From Halocafeteria seosinensis (taxonomy: Eukaryota > Sar > Bigyra > Bicosoecida), in contig LVLI01000132.1 of assembly GCA_001687465.1 (NCBI GenBank), forward strand, positions 62,001 to 126,000: a stretch of 64,000 nucleotides of DNA, given 5' to 3'. Within the stretch, counting starts at the first letter, position 1. Every line of letters starts with the position of its first letter. The position numbers and the translations under genes are program-made. A model generated the notes under the pieces. That model was not told the DNA's origin. It made no database searches and saw nothing but the letters and a program-made list of their open reading frames with translations. Positions 1-12,814 of the stretch are shown piece by piece.

Positions 1-1191
1 GATGACGCGTTCGCCTTGCAACAGTATAACGCGAGTGATTCATCGTCGAAACCGATTAACAGTAATGGGCGTAGTCCTCACGGGAGTGAGGTCTCAAAAC
101 GGCCACCATGGTCCAATGGAGGAGAAATGACAAACCCCCTGTCCTCTCCCCATGAACAGCTGCAATTCCCTTCGCACCATTTTGAACAGTTTTCATTGGA
201 TCAGCTAATGCAGATGTACCGTGAAACTCAAGAGAGTGTGGAGCGATTGCGAGACGAAGTCGAAAAGGCGGAAGCCGACTTGCATGACGAGGCCAAGGAC
301 GCTACTGAGCGAACACATTGGGAGAAGGAAAAGCTAAGGCGACAAAAAGAGCAACTCGAAGATTATCATTCGGAAGAAATGACCGATCTAGCGAAGATGA
401 CTCAAATGGCCCAGCGAAAAGAAACGACAAAATTAGAATCCGCCCTTCGTGTTGCGGAGGCGAAACACCGCGATTTCTTGCAAGAACAAGCTCAGTTCTC
501 CTCAGAAGCAGGAAATAGTCAATTTTCCGATACGGGAGAGTATCTACCCTACCCTGGTGACGACGACCATGATGACGACGTAGAGGTTTCCTCCATTGGT
601 GATCAGAGTGCCGTGCAACGGGGTCAAGGACTGCGAAGCCCGGATATCGAGAAGAACGCCTTACCGAAAAAAGCATCGGGGAAAAAACCTGGCTCAAAGA
701 AAGAATCGCGTCACCGAACTCTGGATGATGCTATCAAGGGTATTATCTCCACAATAAAGTCCAAAGATGAGCGTATGAGAAAACTAAGAGAAGAATGGCA
801 GGCTTTAGAACGAACTGAAGCTGAGGCTAACGAAATGTACCGCACGGTTCGAAGAAGCCCCTCCTCGTATCGCACTAAACAAAGCTCACACGTTGCAAAC
901 GCTGAGGGCGAAGAAATAAACCGTGAAGCAAGTTCCAATGAAGGTGAAGATACTGCCGACTCCACAGCGTATGGAATGATTGGTAGCGCTACAGCTATAC
1001 CCCCTGACTCCTCTCGCTTGTCAGGTGCTGGTGCTGCCGAAAGGAATAGAAGCCCGCTCCAGCGTGACAGTCCTCCTCCCCTGGACTCTATCAGTTACTC
1101 CTCGAAGGTTCGTCGCTACAGTAACGAATATAGTGCCGAAGTACCTTCGATAAAACAAATGCTTCACTCCGCAATGCGAAAGAAGACGTGA
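1..1191 (+). CDS. Coiled-coil protein, 3' part of a gene (5' end outside window)
   Basis: The frame is open from the first base and stops at 1189-1191, giving about 397 residues of a protein whose start lies upstream of the window; the first in-frame ATG is at 127. I do not recognise the family. Two strongly charged stretches look like coiled coils: one around 200-480 (heptad-like runs rich in Glu, Lys, Arg and Leu) and one around 715-850. Between and after them the sequence is Ser/Asp/Glu/Lys-rich and probably disordered, with an acidic run of Asp residues near 555-590. The C-terminal part contains many Arg-x-x-Ser and Ser-Pro sites typical of phosphorylated cytoskeletal or scaffold proteins, but no catalytic domain is visible. 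A structural or adaptor role is a guess only. The downstream neighbour runs in the opposite direction and ends 207 bp away. Confidence 0.7.
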   Translation, partial: DDAFALQQYNASDSSSKPINSNGRSPHGSEVSKRPPWSNGGEMTNPLSSPHEQLQFPSHHFEQFSLDQLMQMYRETQESVERLRDEVEKAEADLHDEAKDATERTHWEKEKLRRQKEQLEDYHSEEMTDLAKMTQMAQRKETTKLESALRVAEAKHRDFLQEQAQFSSEAGNSQFSDTGEYLPYPGDDDHDDDVEVSSIGDQSAVQRGQGLRSPDIEKNALPKKASGKKPGSKKESRHRTLDDAIKGIISTIKSKDERMRKLREEWQALERTEAEANEMYRTVRRSPSSYRTKQSSHVANAEGEEINREASSNEGEDTADSTAYGMIGSATAIPPDSSRLSGAGAAERNRSPLQRDSPPPLDSISYSSKVRRYSNEYSAEVPSIKQMLHSAMRKKT

Positions 1192-1398
1192 ATGTTGATA
1201 TCCGTAATTTAATGTTGCATTTTCTTCTCAAGCTGGTTGGAAAGAGTAAGTAAATAAGCCGTCTAGTAGTCAACCAACTTATAGAACTTGCACAACGAGG
1301 GACAGCTCTTATCCAATAAGAATATATTAATAGCTAACATCTATATGCTTTTCATCTATCAATAAAATCTGTGCACAGCGCCGGGCAGTGGACAATTC

Positions 1399-3725
1399 TC
1401 AGATTAGCCCCGTAAGGCTTGGGTATTCCGGTTTGTAGTTCAGTTCGTGCTTTGACAAATCAACCCAGTTGTGTTCCTTGATGTGTTTTGATTTTCGAGC
1501 ATCGAATGACTGGTCGCCATAAAGCTCTTGCAAAAAAGCAAGCATTCTCTTGAATTCCTTATGGCTATCTTTTTCCTGTATATGATGGTAAAACATCCAT
1601 GCACCGCACCCACAGTGAAAGTAAGGACCTAAGAGCTGTACACGCTGACTACATCCTATGCAAACTCCTCGGGATAGGGAATACGACCTCCCTGTAAAGG
1701 CTATAAGTCCGCGGTTAGCTTCGCTCCGTGAAAGGCTTTGGCCGCTGGAGGGAGCTGAGTAAGGGACAAGATCTAAATGAGCCCGACACGTTGGGCCGGC
1801 GCTAAAAGCCCTTCTACGCCGCGTTTCCTGTATCGTACTCGACGAGCTACTCACACTGGACATTTCCAGCGTTTCGTCTTCGTCACAGTCCTGGGCCTCT
1901 TCCGAGAGTTCGGGAGGGTTCTTTCCGTATTTCCATATAAAATTGGTGTCCACAGTGTGACTTCTCATTTCCCTCGGCCGGCTGCTATCAAGTGGAGACT
2001 GATCTCCCACCATGTCGTGTCGTTTCGAGACTATGGACCGAGGACGAATATGTCTGAATATCTCCTTCCTGATTGCAGCTACAAATTCGGTGGCATTGTT
2101 GTGAGCCGGGTTGTGAAGACTCTCATCGAGCACGTAAGTTCTTGAATCTGGGCGAGCCTTTTGTAAAATATTCGCCAAGTTAGAAGGAAACAAATCATCG
2201 AATTTACCCCATATTATTGCAAGTGGAACCTTGCATTGCACTAGCTTGTCTAGAATGGGTCGCGCCCAAAATCCCTGGGTAAAACATCTCCGGTATTGAA
2301 CAAATTTACCGAAAAGAGTATCGCAGTTGCCAGTATACGCAGTCGCAGCCGCAAGCTGGGAATAGTAGTCAGCAAAAGCAATGTGCTCTGCTGTATTCCG
2401 AATGTAAAAACTGCGAAATATTCCATATAGAATTCTGCCTCCGCAATACAAGAGTTTCTGGGGGGATGCGTAAGCCATCAAAAACGTCCATCTGTTTGGA
2501 GAATGGTACCAAATACAATGGAAATAAACTCACTCGGGATATTTATCAGGTGTTCCACTTACAAATGACCCGTCGTCATGTTGGAGACAACGCCGCAGGG
2601 ACTCGTCACGATTAGCTTCTGAAACTTCTGCGGATAAGCATACGCGGTATTTGCACAAATCCATCCGCCTATACTATGTCCAACAACATAGGCACGTTCA
2701 ATGTTATGAGCACTCATCCAGCCGCGTAAAAACTGTACATGTAATTCCGTAATTTCGTCGAGGTCGGAGCTCTCCCTCAGCTTTGCAGGAGCGGGCGATC
2801 GTCCCCATCCCGGTAAATTCACCATATGCAAATTCGCAAATTTGCTCAATGAGTCGATTATTGGCTCCCAATGGGCATGGGCAGCAGAGTGTCCATGCAC
2901 TGCAATGTAAAAAGCAAAAAAACAACGCCGATGTTAGCAAGTAGTATCAAATAAAACTGAGGCTGTTCCCAGGATCATGTACGTACCAACGACGATATCA
3001 GGCTTAGTATCAGCACCGGGTGCAAGACTGGTATTAGTATGGGTGCATACAGAGTGAATGCTCCATTCGATCCCATAGCAGGTATATGACGTCCAGTATG
3101 CCTGTAACTGGGTACTGACGTGGGCTAGCACTCGGCGTTCAGCTCGAGCCAGTTCAGTAAAGCTCAATTGAGGGAGAGAGCGGAGCAGCATAAAAAAGCA
3201 GAATGCTCCAAACCCAGCCTCGGCAACCGTGTGTAGAAAATGGCTTCCACCTCTCAACAAAAAGCCGATGACGAACGCATAGAGCATGAAAAATCCAGCA
3301 ATGTAAAGTGGGTCATTCTCCGAAAAATTATAGCGGTACCACCGTCCTTCGTATCGCTTCCTGACCAATTCAGGGACATGTCCAAAGTCCGCCGGTTCTA
3401 CACAGATGTTGGATACTTCCTTATCGATGGTTCGTCTGGAACTGGTAGAGTTTAACGACGCTGACCGCAAATCTAGTCCCGGAGCGCCGTTGGACAGCTT
3501 GTCCGAGTTGTGCGTGCCATTTTGGTTGGTCGTATTCGTCGATACGGAGTCCGTTTTCAGGTCACTAAGGTTTTGCAGCGGCCGTACAGCGAATGGAGGA
3601 GACTGTCCCTTGTCTCCTTGTGGAGTGGAATGGTCCTGTGTTCGTGTACTCTGTCGTAGAGTATTCCGATTCAAGGGATGGCGATCGTCGTCGGCCATTT
3701 TCCAGGGACACTTGGTGGCCCCCAA
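1399..3725 (-). CDS. Membrane-anchored alpha/beta hydrolase (ABHD4/ABHD5-like) with Cys-rich tail
   Basis: Three exons (3725-2987, 2899-2563, 2491-1399) join in frame to 722 residues. The N-terminal ~130 residues are polar and disordered, followed by two hydrophobic segments at about residues 140-190 that should anchor the protein in a membrane. The catalytic part reads like the CGI-58/ABHD4-5 branch of the alpha/beta-hydrolase fold: an oxyanion-hole VHGH at ~247, nucleophile elbow GHSIGG with Ser322, an acid Asp at ~457-458 in WGKFDD, and a His at ~485-489. It probably acts on a lipid ester, but the substrate cannot be read from sequence. The C-terminal ~200 residues are an extension: a Ser-rich linker, then CxxC and HCxC spaced about 15 residues apart, which may bind zinc. 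The second in-frame Met (30 bases downstream) is an alternative start. Splice joins restore the hydrolase core exactly, so the model is well supported. Confidence 0.85.
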
Positions 3726-4763
3726 TAGCTACACTCTATCTATCTATATAACTCCGTGGTTGTTGACAAACGACGAACCATTCGTACCACAGCTTTCTGT
3801 TGTAACAGAGAGGTCACATCATCCCATGCGACCTCCGCCTAGCTGCTCAGCCAGCCAGGAAAGCGGAAGAGTGTCTGTCGAAATACAAATGTAACAGAAC
3901 AAGGCACGGATAAATTTTTAGTGAGAGAATTTATACAGCCTCAAGCCACCATCCTCACTATATGGTTCAGTATTTTCCGGGGTTCGTATTGCATACACGC
4001 TACGTTGCACACGCAGTTGTACAACGCGTGGGCACCCGGTTGAATGAATGAACCAATGTGCGTACGTCACATACTATTTATGGCATACCGGCTACAACAC
4101 ACTAGTTAGGCGGTCATCACGGACGTCGCGGAACTATGTCACTAAGATTGTAATGCTAGCCACGGAAGAACTGGAAGAAGCAAGGTGGCTCGTGCCATGC
4201 GATACGCAAGATAGAACATGTATCAAGTCCACACGTTAGCGCCTAATAACGATATGATTGTTTTGTGCATACGGTATCGTTTAAGACTTTTAAGTTATCA
4301 TGATAGGAATGCCATTGAACTAAGAGGCACTCCTGAGAAGGTATTGTCAGTTTCTCCACTGAACAAACGTTGGAATTCTACTGTATGTCTACGGAAATGG
4401 TGCGTGAGTAATTTGTTACTGGCTTACAAGGCTTAGCACAGGGAAATGAAATCAAACATGTTCGTTTGTTCAGATACCTGTGGTACATTTAGCTACCGAC
4501 ATTGTAATTCTTGAACGATTCAAACAGTGAAGTTCCTGAGGTTCTCAACGACACACACATTCAACGAAGTGCCAAAACCTGGCTGGAGAATTGCTTGAAT
4601 AGGTATTGAAGAATTTTCATCTGGAAGTAACAAACTTGGAGCGAATGATTAGAATTTCCCAACTTAAAGCTCGTCGCTTCTTGAAGTTGTCCCGGTAGGG
4701 CGGGGATGGTCCGCTCCCCTCCTGCTCGGGAGCGGTGTTCCTCAGGGTTCTCGTGCTCCTTGT
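3726..4763. other. Non-coding stretch between divergent genes
   Basis: About 1.0 kb upstream of the hydrolase start. Short ORFs occur on both strands but none shows a recognisable domain. A GC-rich hairpin (8-bp arms ccgctccc/gggagcgg) sits near 4710-4735. I see no tRNA and no repeat family. Confidence 0.5.
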
Positions 4764-5163
4764 ATGCCTCTGTACAGGACGAATATAGTGTCTCGGGAGA
4801 TCAGAATTGGGGAGAAGGTAGCCCATTCGTTCTTCTATAGATTCCACCACGCGTGGTATGCGATAGACACAAGCCAAGCAAGTGATCCGCTGTACAAGTT
4901 CACCGAATCCGTTGAACACGAAGGAGGCCAACAGAAAGACGGCTATATTTTGCCGCTATTAGCAAGGTGAGTGGGCACAAAACGCGCCGCATTTCTCTCT
5001 ATTGTCTACCAGGAATGTAGTGCAACGTTGTATGGAAGGGGAAAAGCACGCAATAAAGTGCTTTCCCCGGGGGGAAACCGTGGCTACGCATCGTCGGAGG
5101 ACGACTTTGAAGGCGAATCTAGTCTTGATAGAGTCTCTATGTGGTCTCCTACACTGCAAATAG
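4764..5163 (+). CDS. Hypothetical two-exon small protein
   Basis: A weak model. Exon 1 runs 4764-4966 and ends at a GTGAGT donor; exon 2 is 5013-5163, after a pyrimidine-rich tract ending in CCAG. The join is in frame and gives 117 residues ending at TAG. The 46-nt intron is shorter than most in this window. The product is basic, has no signal peptide or membrane segment, and matches no family I know. The region could instead be 5' untranslated sequence of the myosin that starts 293 bp downstream; a good acceptor (ttccttgcag) at about 5411-5420 suggests a leader intron there. Confidence 0.25.
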
Positions 5164-5455
5164 AGTGATTTTGAACGAGTGCAATTGGGAGGACAGCTTG
5201 CTAGTTGTTTTGGAGGAGCACTCTTACGAGAGTAACTTACTTGATGAATTCCCAGCTGGACGAACGAGTGGCAGTGAGCTGTCCCTGTGCTTTAAGTATG
5301 GTTGTTTGTGCGCCATGGAGGTTTCAATCCTAAACTACCGAAGTGATTAGGAATATGCACGTCTGCCTCATCGTGTATGATGCTTGTAATTACTGTGTCT
5401 CGTTTGCTTCTTCCTTGCAGGACTGGGGAGACAACACTCATTGTAGTCAGTCAAG

Positions 5456-8400
5456 ATGTCAATCTCGGACAAGCTCTGGTACCGGCATCCTGAACGATGC
5501 TGGTCGCTGGGGATTGTGAGCCAGCTTCAGGGGAAGAGAGTGGCACTGGTGGATGAGATGGATGCATGCAATACGGTTGTAGTACCCATCGAAGACACAC
5601 ATCCGTGTGACCAGAGCCATCTGGAAGACACTGATGACATAGCCCGGATGAACAATATGCACGAAGCCCCATTGTTAGACCTATTGAGGAGACGATACAA
5701 GGAGAATTCAATCTATACGTTTACGGGAGAAATTCTAATCTCGATAAATCCATACAAGACAATAGACGGTCTCTACACTTTGTCAACAGATGACCCTAAG
5801 CATGGTCGAGGTAAGTGACATCCTGTATCGTATGCTCAAGAAGCCATTTCATCAGTTATTTCTATGATGATGAATGTCGCAGCTCTTGACGAATTCGAGG
5901 ATAACAGCATTCCCCATGTCTACACTGTGGCTGCCAGAGCATACACGATGATGATAGAGCAGACGAATCCCGCGTTAAAGAGCCAATCCCTTATTGTCAG
6001 TGGTGAAAGCGGCGCCGGAAAAACAGAAGCTTGCAAGCATGTTATGAAATACCTTGCCTGTATTAGTGAGCAGTACTGCCAGTTGAAAGGGATGGGGGGC
6101 CTTCCTTCCAACACATCCAACATTGAACAGAAGGTCCTCATGTGTAATCCTTTCTTGGAGGCATTAGGGAATGCCAAGACGTTGAGGAACAACAACAGCA
6201 GCCGCTTTGGCAAGTTCTTGAAGATCCAATATAAAGATGGACGAATAACTGGTGCTTTTATGCAGCATTATCTCTTAGAGAAGGCGCGCGTTGTCATGCC
6301 TCATTCCGGCGAACGAAACTATCATATCTTTTATCAGCTCTGTCGAGGATCTTCTGCGGCCCGAACCAAGCGATTTTCGCTGCGGCAGCCAGAGCATTTC
6401 AAGTACCTGAACGCGGGAGGATCTACACATGTAGATGATATTGATGACGAAAAGGCTTTTAGCGAAGTCTGCGAGAGCTTGCTTGTAATTGGCATCGACG
6501 ATGAGCTTCAAGATAAAATCTTTCGGGCTCTCGCTGGTATTTTGCATTTGGGTAATGTGACATTCGAGGATGTTGTGGGCAGTTCTGGGGACGATCATAG
6601 TCAAATAACAAATCCTGATGTAATATCCACCGCCGAGGAACTTTTTGGTGTATCTGAGTTAGGCCACCGCCTAACAACTCAGTTTATACAGGTTAGCGGA
6701 GAAACCGTGAAAAAATATCAAACGTCTCGCAGGGCAAACAACAGTCGAGACGCTGTTGCCAAACATCTCTACGATCGACTATTTAGCTGGCTTGTCGCCG
6801 TTGTGAATAAAGCTTTAAAGAGCGATGAATGGGATAACCACTTTATTGGTATGTCGTACCGTGGCAACGTCCCCGGGATATGAGATGCACATATGCCGTT
6901 TTTATTAACTGTTGTTTGATGATGCAGGTATATTAGACATATTCGGATTCGAGATATTCGATGTGAACAGTTTTGAGCAACTGTGCATCAACTTTGCCAA
7001 CGAGAAGTTGCAAAGTCTATTTAATCATCACATTTTTACAATGGAGCAGGAGTTGTATCATGAAGAAGGGATCACAGTAGACGAGATCGAGTTCCAAAAT
7101 AACCAGCGATGTGTGGAGCTCATAGAATCGAATCGGGATGGAATTTTAACGATGTTGGACGACGTTTGTCGAAATTTGCGAAACGATATGACCGACGAGA
7201 AGTTTCTTGAAGAGATCAATAGGTATGATACAATTGTTTTCAGAGGGTTGGTGCTATATCTGTGTAGTTAATCCACTCCAATTTGTTGCGCAGGGTACAC
7301 CAAGGGAATAATGAATACTTTGTTGTTGGTAAAAGGAAGCAATTCCGAAGTTTCAACATTGCTCATTTCGCTGGAGAGGTTCAGTATGAGATTGACGATT
7401 TCATCGATAAAAACAATGATAAATTGAACGATGATCTGGAGAATCTAATGGAAAACTCCGAGCTTGCGTTTGTTCGAACTCTGTTCTCGGATTCTGATGA
7501 TACCAGAGTAGCCGAAGGTGCGTCGCCAGTTGCAGGGCAACAAGCCGAACGGTCCATATCTCCTCAAAAAAATAATAAAAAGAGAGGAAATACGGCACCC
7601 ACCATTGCTGGCAGGTTTAGGAAGCAGCTTCAAAAACTTCACAATACTCTCTTGAAGACAACCCCTCATTATATTCGAACCATTAAACCTAACGACAAAA
7701 AGCTTCCTGATGTGTTCGATCACCAGAGGGTGTTGCAGCAATTGCTTTATTCTGGTGTACTGGAAACGGTCCGAATCAGGAAGCAAGGCTTCCCGTTTAG
7801 GGAGAACTTCGTCGATTTCTGGAGGAGGGCCACCAGATGTGGTCGGGGAATTTCATACACAGTGCTCACTAGTGAAGTGGACGACATACCTCCGGCCCCT
7901 GGTTCGGACTACCAAGAGCAATCCGATGGCAGTGTGGTGGACACCTCTCTCTCAGTTGAAGTACAAAAGCAATGTCGAGAAGGCTCCGTTCGACTTTGTG
8001 GAGCATTGCTTCGCGATGACCAATGGAAAGCTGGACACAGCAAAATATTCATGAAGAACGGAGCTATAGATGAGATTCATGATCGATACCGTAGTTACCT
8101 TGCATCCTATATCTGGCGGTGGTACGTCCAACGTTCCCGGTGGCTGCGGTTTCGCTTGTTGCGAGCGGCCATTATACGACGCAAAATCGCTGCGCGCCAT
8201 CTCTGGCGGCGATATGTTAGTATACTCATGGAAAGACGGTATCAAAAGTCTGTACGCTATGTTGCTAGACTCCAGGCCCACATTCGCCGCCGTCAAACCC
8301 AACGTTGGTTTAGGGAATTTCTCAACGTCCGACGGCGCTCAGCAATCAAAATTGCAGCTACATATCGGATGCACGTCTGCTTCCAGACTAAGAAAGTGCT

Positions 8401-11053
8401 CCTTTGCGCCTTTATTAAGCTGCAAGCCGCTATTCGGAGTTTCTTATACCGGAAATACCTACGGGGGATGCATGCACATGCCGCAAAATGCCAGTCGTGT
8501 ATTAGGATGTACTTGGCAAAAAAGAGACGGCACAAGTTAGAACATGCACGCGAGTACAGTAGCATTACAATCCAAGCTTGGTGGAGAATGTGTCGTCAAT
8601 ATTCTCGCTATCAGCAATTCCTTGCGTCACGTCGACTAGCCGCCGCTATAGTTATCCAAGCTGTTTGGAGAGGCTACCAAGAGCGCACTCGCGCTGAACG
8701 GCGGCGGTACAAATTGATAAGATTACAGGCCTTTGTGCGAATGTATCAGCATTACAGTGCCTTCCAGAAACGATTGAGAGCCCATCGAAAGATCCACAAA
8801 TGGGTTGTACGACAGCATCAGAATTGGGTTCTCAAGACGTGGGTAGCTGAAGTGTTTGCAGCAACATGTAACGGGTGCATGAGTGACGTCTCGTCTCTAC
8901 TGTCGTGCGAGTCGCCTGAGTACAGGTCTTTGCGGTCCATCGACTTAGTTGACCGTGCGTCGACCCGTGACTGTGATGACGGTTTTAAGTCTTTGATGCA
9001 TGCTGCCGCCCTGTCAGGCGATGTAGAACTCGTGCAATATCTCCAATCCATCGGTCTCGGTATTGACTGCTGGGATGCCTCCGGTTCAACTCCTCTTCAC
9101 AAGGCGGCTAGTATTGGTGATTCACACCTCGCGCTTATGCAGCACTTTGTCCTCCACGTCGAGACAGCGAGTGAACCCGTTCCACCATCACGACGTGAAG
9201 AAGCCGACGCGTACATATCCCAGTATCAGAGCATGCGGAATGCAGGAGATATCGAAAAGGCGTGCGGTATATATCGTCGGAGCGTACGGCGGCATTTCTC
9301 TGGAACTGCATCGACCCGTAACTTATTGAGTATGGCTAATTCTGCGGATGCTGTAGACGCTAGTGAGCAAGGCGTTTCAAACCTGTTTAGGAGACTCGAA
9401 TTTTTCACACAGGAGCGCTGCGAAGGACTGTTGTTCGTTAACAAGATCAACTCTTTGGGTGAAACTGCACTGGATGTGGCTGTGAATGCCCATCGAACTA
9501 GGGGTCGTCGAGAGCATGACGCCACTATTGCATTTTTGATTTGCGCGGGGTGTGTGAGTAACACACTGAACTCCACTCATGATGCGTTAAATTATGTTGG
9601 AGGCACCAGCACAGAGGTAGCCATAGCTGAGGCCAATGCCGCCAGAGAGAAGCAGTTGTTGGAGAAGAGGAAACGAGAGCGTCTGAACAATCCGCACTAC
9701 CAATATCTACTAGTTCAAGAACAGGAGAGAAAGAAGCATAGCGAGACTGCTGTCCCCGATTCTGCACCGGAGGAGAACAATTCACCTGCGAAGGATTCTC
9801 GGGAGCCTTCTCCCAGAACAAAATATGCTAACTCGGCATTGAAGACTGCATTATCCTTTACCAACAGGAACAAATTCAGTGAAATGCTGCCAAATATACA
9901 TTCATCCCCGCAGCAAAAACCTACACCCGCCTCTGAAGGGGATATCAAGGAAATCCCTCGTGCTGCATTAGGCTCTGGTAGAAGAGATTCTGGTCGGGCG
10001 TTGACAACGGAAACGGCGGAAGACACCGAATCCGAAGAAGAAGTAGAAACGGTTGAGAGAGTAGAACAGTCCCTGGACACAGGATCGCGCGACAGTCATA
10101 GAGATGTAGTGAAGGAACCCGCTGCCGCCCGCCAACAAACGCGTACTGAACCAGTCCAATCGGGTAGCAAGGCAAGTTTTGATGAGCGACTACCGCTCAA
10201 CAGGGGGCAATCATCACAAACAGACGCCAATGATAAAACGAAGGGTGGTAAGAAAATCTTCTCTTTCGAAGAAGAGACTTCAGAAACGAACGGTTCTGTC
10301 TCAACTCCTGTTAGGACGAGGACTCCGCTCGATGAAGCACGTTTGACAGTTCCGGAAAGTCCTGAAGTATCCAATGTTCGCTCCAGTCACCAAAGGCAGC
10401 GTTCAACATCTGAGCGTGATCTTCTTGCGGCGGTTAGTCCTAAGGCTGCAGATTCTGCTGGGTTGTCTAAGCATCACACTCGCACCGCCTCTGAACGAAA
10501 CTTGCTCACCCACTCTCAGCGACGTGCTTCCGGGATAGAGGGCAAGGACTCCGAATGGAGTGTTCAAGAGAGCAAATCGACTGGGCTCGTTTACTTTTAT
10601 AATCGCCGCACGGGCAAGTCTCAATGGCAAGAGCCCCCGCAGTTTGATGGCACATATACACGAGCTCAGCTAGAAAAGCTACGAGAAGCAGGTCTCCAAT
10701 GGACAACAAATATGGAACGGCAGTACGCAAAACTACTTACGAGAGAAAACGGAAATCAACGAGGTCTAGCGCGGCCGCAGAATAATGGCGACGGTCCACC
10801 AGAAAGGTGGACCATATTTACTACCGATGATGGCATTAACTACTACTACGATGCATACTCAAAACGCACTCAATGGGAGGAACCAGATTGTCTCAAGTTT
10901 GCTGAAGATGAAGAGTACGTGGAAGTCTCCGAGGAGCAAATCACTTACGGGAAACATGGCTGGATAAGTATAACCGATCCCAGGGGTTTTGTATATTACC
11001 ACAACACTGAGACCGATGTCACCCAGTGGGAGCGACCTCCGGACTTCTCGTAA
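5456..11053 (+). CDS. Unconventional myosin with IQ, ankyrin and triple WW modules
   Basis: Four exons (5456-5810, 5883-6848, 6928-7222, 7294-11053) join in frame to 1,791 residues. The motor domain has an SH3-like start, the P-loop GESGAGKT, switch I ([16 protein letters not shown]) and switch II DIFGFE, the last rebuilt across the second intron. The relay and converter sequences ([19 protein letters not shown]) follow. It is an actin-based ATPase motor. After the motor come about seven degenerate IQ motifs (residues ~805-1050), ankyrin-type repeats (~1100-1160, and probably another near ~1260), a long Ser/Glu-rich linker, and three WW domains starting with Trp at ~1627, ~1711 and ~1762. WW domains bind proline-rich partners, so the tail is probably a cargo adaptor. 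There is no coiled coil, so a single-headed motor is likely. The reactive SH1 cysteine of RCIKPN is Thr here. The combination of myosin, ANK and WW is known mainly from stramenopile-type myosins. Confidence 0.95.
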
Positions 11054-11276
11054 GATGTGCTGTCAACTGATAGGAATATCATGTTGCGTTTTCTCAGAAT
11101 TCAATGACTAGATCACTCACAGAACTAGGTATTCGGTGTTTTACATTTCCAGTACTTGAGGGCAACATATGATTAACTTCTCGTACTTAAAAGTAGTGGT
11201 ACAAAATATAAGTTTGTTAGACTAATATAGAACTCACAAATTTTAATTTTTCCGTTCCAAAGCCTATTCGTCTGAG
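11054..11276. other. Short intergenic gap (myosin 3' end / prmC 5' end)
   Basis: AT-rich 223-bp spacer with no gene visible. It must hold the 3' end of the myosin transcript and the promoter of the next gene on the same strand. Confidence 0.5.
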
Positions 11277-12752
11277 ATGTTACCTGGATCACTGCTACGA
11301 AGTAGATCGACCAGATGGTATTCGGGGTGTCTCTGGAGCATGTCATTACTCGTTCAGCAATGGCCTGTACGACAGCACAACCTCTGGCAGAGAGCCTTGC
11401 ATGATTCTAGACGAACCGACATGGCAGTTTCTGGCCCAAGGAATCCGAGGAATCCAAAGCGGCAACTTGTTGATACTATCCTCAAAGAGTGGGAGATCAT
11501 GTTCGCGGAGGCTGGCGTTTCGGAACCTTATCTTTCAGCCGTGTAAGTTCTGTCGAGTTGATGAGGTTTAACACTAATACGGGAAGATTACACTAGCGTC
11601 TGCAGCTACATTCTTGGGGCAGGGGTGGACAAGAAGCGGCATGGACACATAGGGTCCTCGGTGGAGGCGATCGAGCAATGGGCACGAGAGCACACGCCAG
11701 AAGACCTCTCCCTAGAAGAGTGGCGGACAGTGGAAGAGTTGAAGCAGCGGAGGTTACATGTGAGTGAGAAGGCCAGTCATGCCTGTTTCCCCAAGTGAAA
11801 CAAGTCCGCAATGCAGCATGAGCCAATTCAATACTTAGTGGGAAACTGGGACTTTCATGAACTGAAAGACATTGAGTTGGAGCGAGGAGTATTGATCCCC
11901 CGCCCGGAGACTGAAAGCTTAGTCAATCTCGTGCTGAAGAGCCTTCGGGAAGATATGCGCAGCACCGAAAGTGTCGATATATTAGACGTGGGATGTGGCT
12001 CAGGTGAGGTTTATCACTATTAAGAAAAATTAGGTCTAGGGGAACTGTATTGGCACGACCATGCAGGGGTCATCGGCCTTGCGTTAGCGAAGTCTTTGTT
12101 GAGCGATTCCTCCGTTGGGCAAAGGAGGGTGCTTGTACACTGCATTGATCAAGACGAAACCGCATGTAGACTAACAGCTGCTAATGCAAGGAAGCAGCTT
12201 CCTAAAATGCGGAATAGATATGATAAGTCGTTTGAGTTTGCGGTTTTCCAGGCATCTGCTCAGGACTACAGCGCGAACTGTCAGCGGCACCCAATTTACA
12301 AACACTACAACTCTAATGATCAGTGGAATGGCGTGACACCAGCAGCAGCCTGTTATTCAGTTGTTGTCTCCAATCCTCCCTACCTGTCTGCTGCATCGAT
12401 GATGGACTTGGGAACTCAAGTGACGATGTATGAAGACACTGAAGCGCTCGATGGAAAGTCCTTCGATGGCTTACTAGTGGCCCGGATTATACTTTCCAGT
12501 ATACACCAGCTTATACTACAAGGTATGCCTTAAACCGTTTAGTCATGTGCACGGAGATAATGAGACGCTTTATAACGATTTACTACAGGAGGAATGATTT
12601 TTTTAGAGATGGATGCAAATCAGCCGGAGTTGCTCCAGCAGCAGCTATGCACGAGTTTTCTCGGTACACTTTACCGCTTTAAAGGCATCGACTCTGACCT
12701 TCTCGGTGGGTTGCGTTTTGCAACCTTGCAAAAATTACCAGAGTTATGCTGA
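11277..12752 (+). CDS. Release factor glutamine N5-methyltransferase, mitochondrial (HemK/PrmC family)
   Basis: Five exons (11277-11542, 11606-11759, 11817-12003, 12067-12522, 12589-12752) join in frame to 408 residues. The protein methylates the glutamine of the GGQ motif in class I peptide-release factors, using S-adenosylmethionine. Visible landmarks are the N-terminal helical domain, the motif (V)LIPRPETE that precedes the Rossmann fold, SAM-binding LDVGCGSG (spliced to VIGLALA at an exon join), and the catalytic NPPY at about residue 305. The first ~45 residues are rich in Arg, Ser, Trp and Leu with almost no acidic residues, like a mitochondrial presequence, so the enzyme probably acts on the organellar release factor (HEMK1/Mtq1-type). 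Long linkers between the SAM motif and NPPY are family-typical loops enlarged here. It converges on the giant kinase gene, with 62 bp between the two stops. Confidence 0.93.
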
Positions 12753-12814
12753 GGATACGTGAACATACATTGGACTCGGATACGACTGAGTTTGCAACTA
12801 GGAGCACCCATAGT

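Noticed and set aside
302-965. Antisense frames under the first gene
   Set aside because: They mirror the codon pattern of the plus-strand coiled-coil gene and have no domain of their own.
4617-4931. A minus-strand hypothetical of ~104 residues
   Set aside because: It begins with TTG, shows no recognisable domain, and overlaps the weak plus-strand model.
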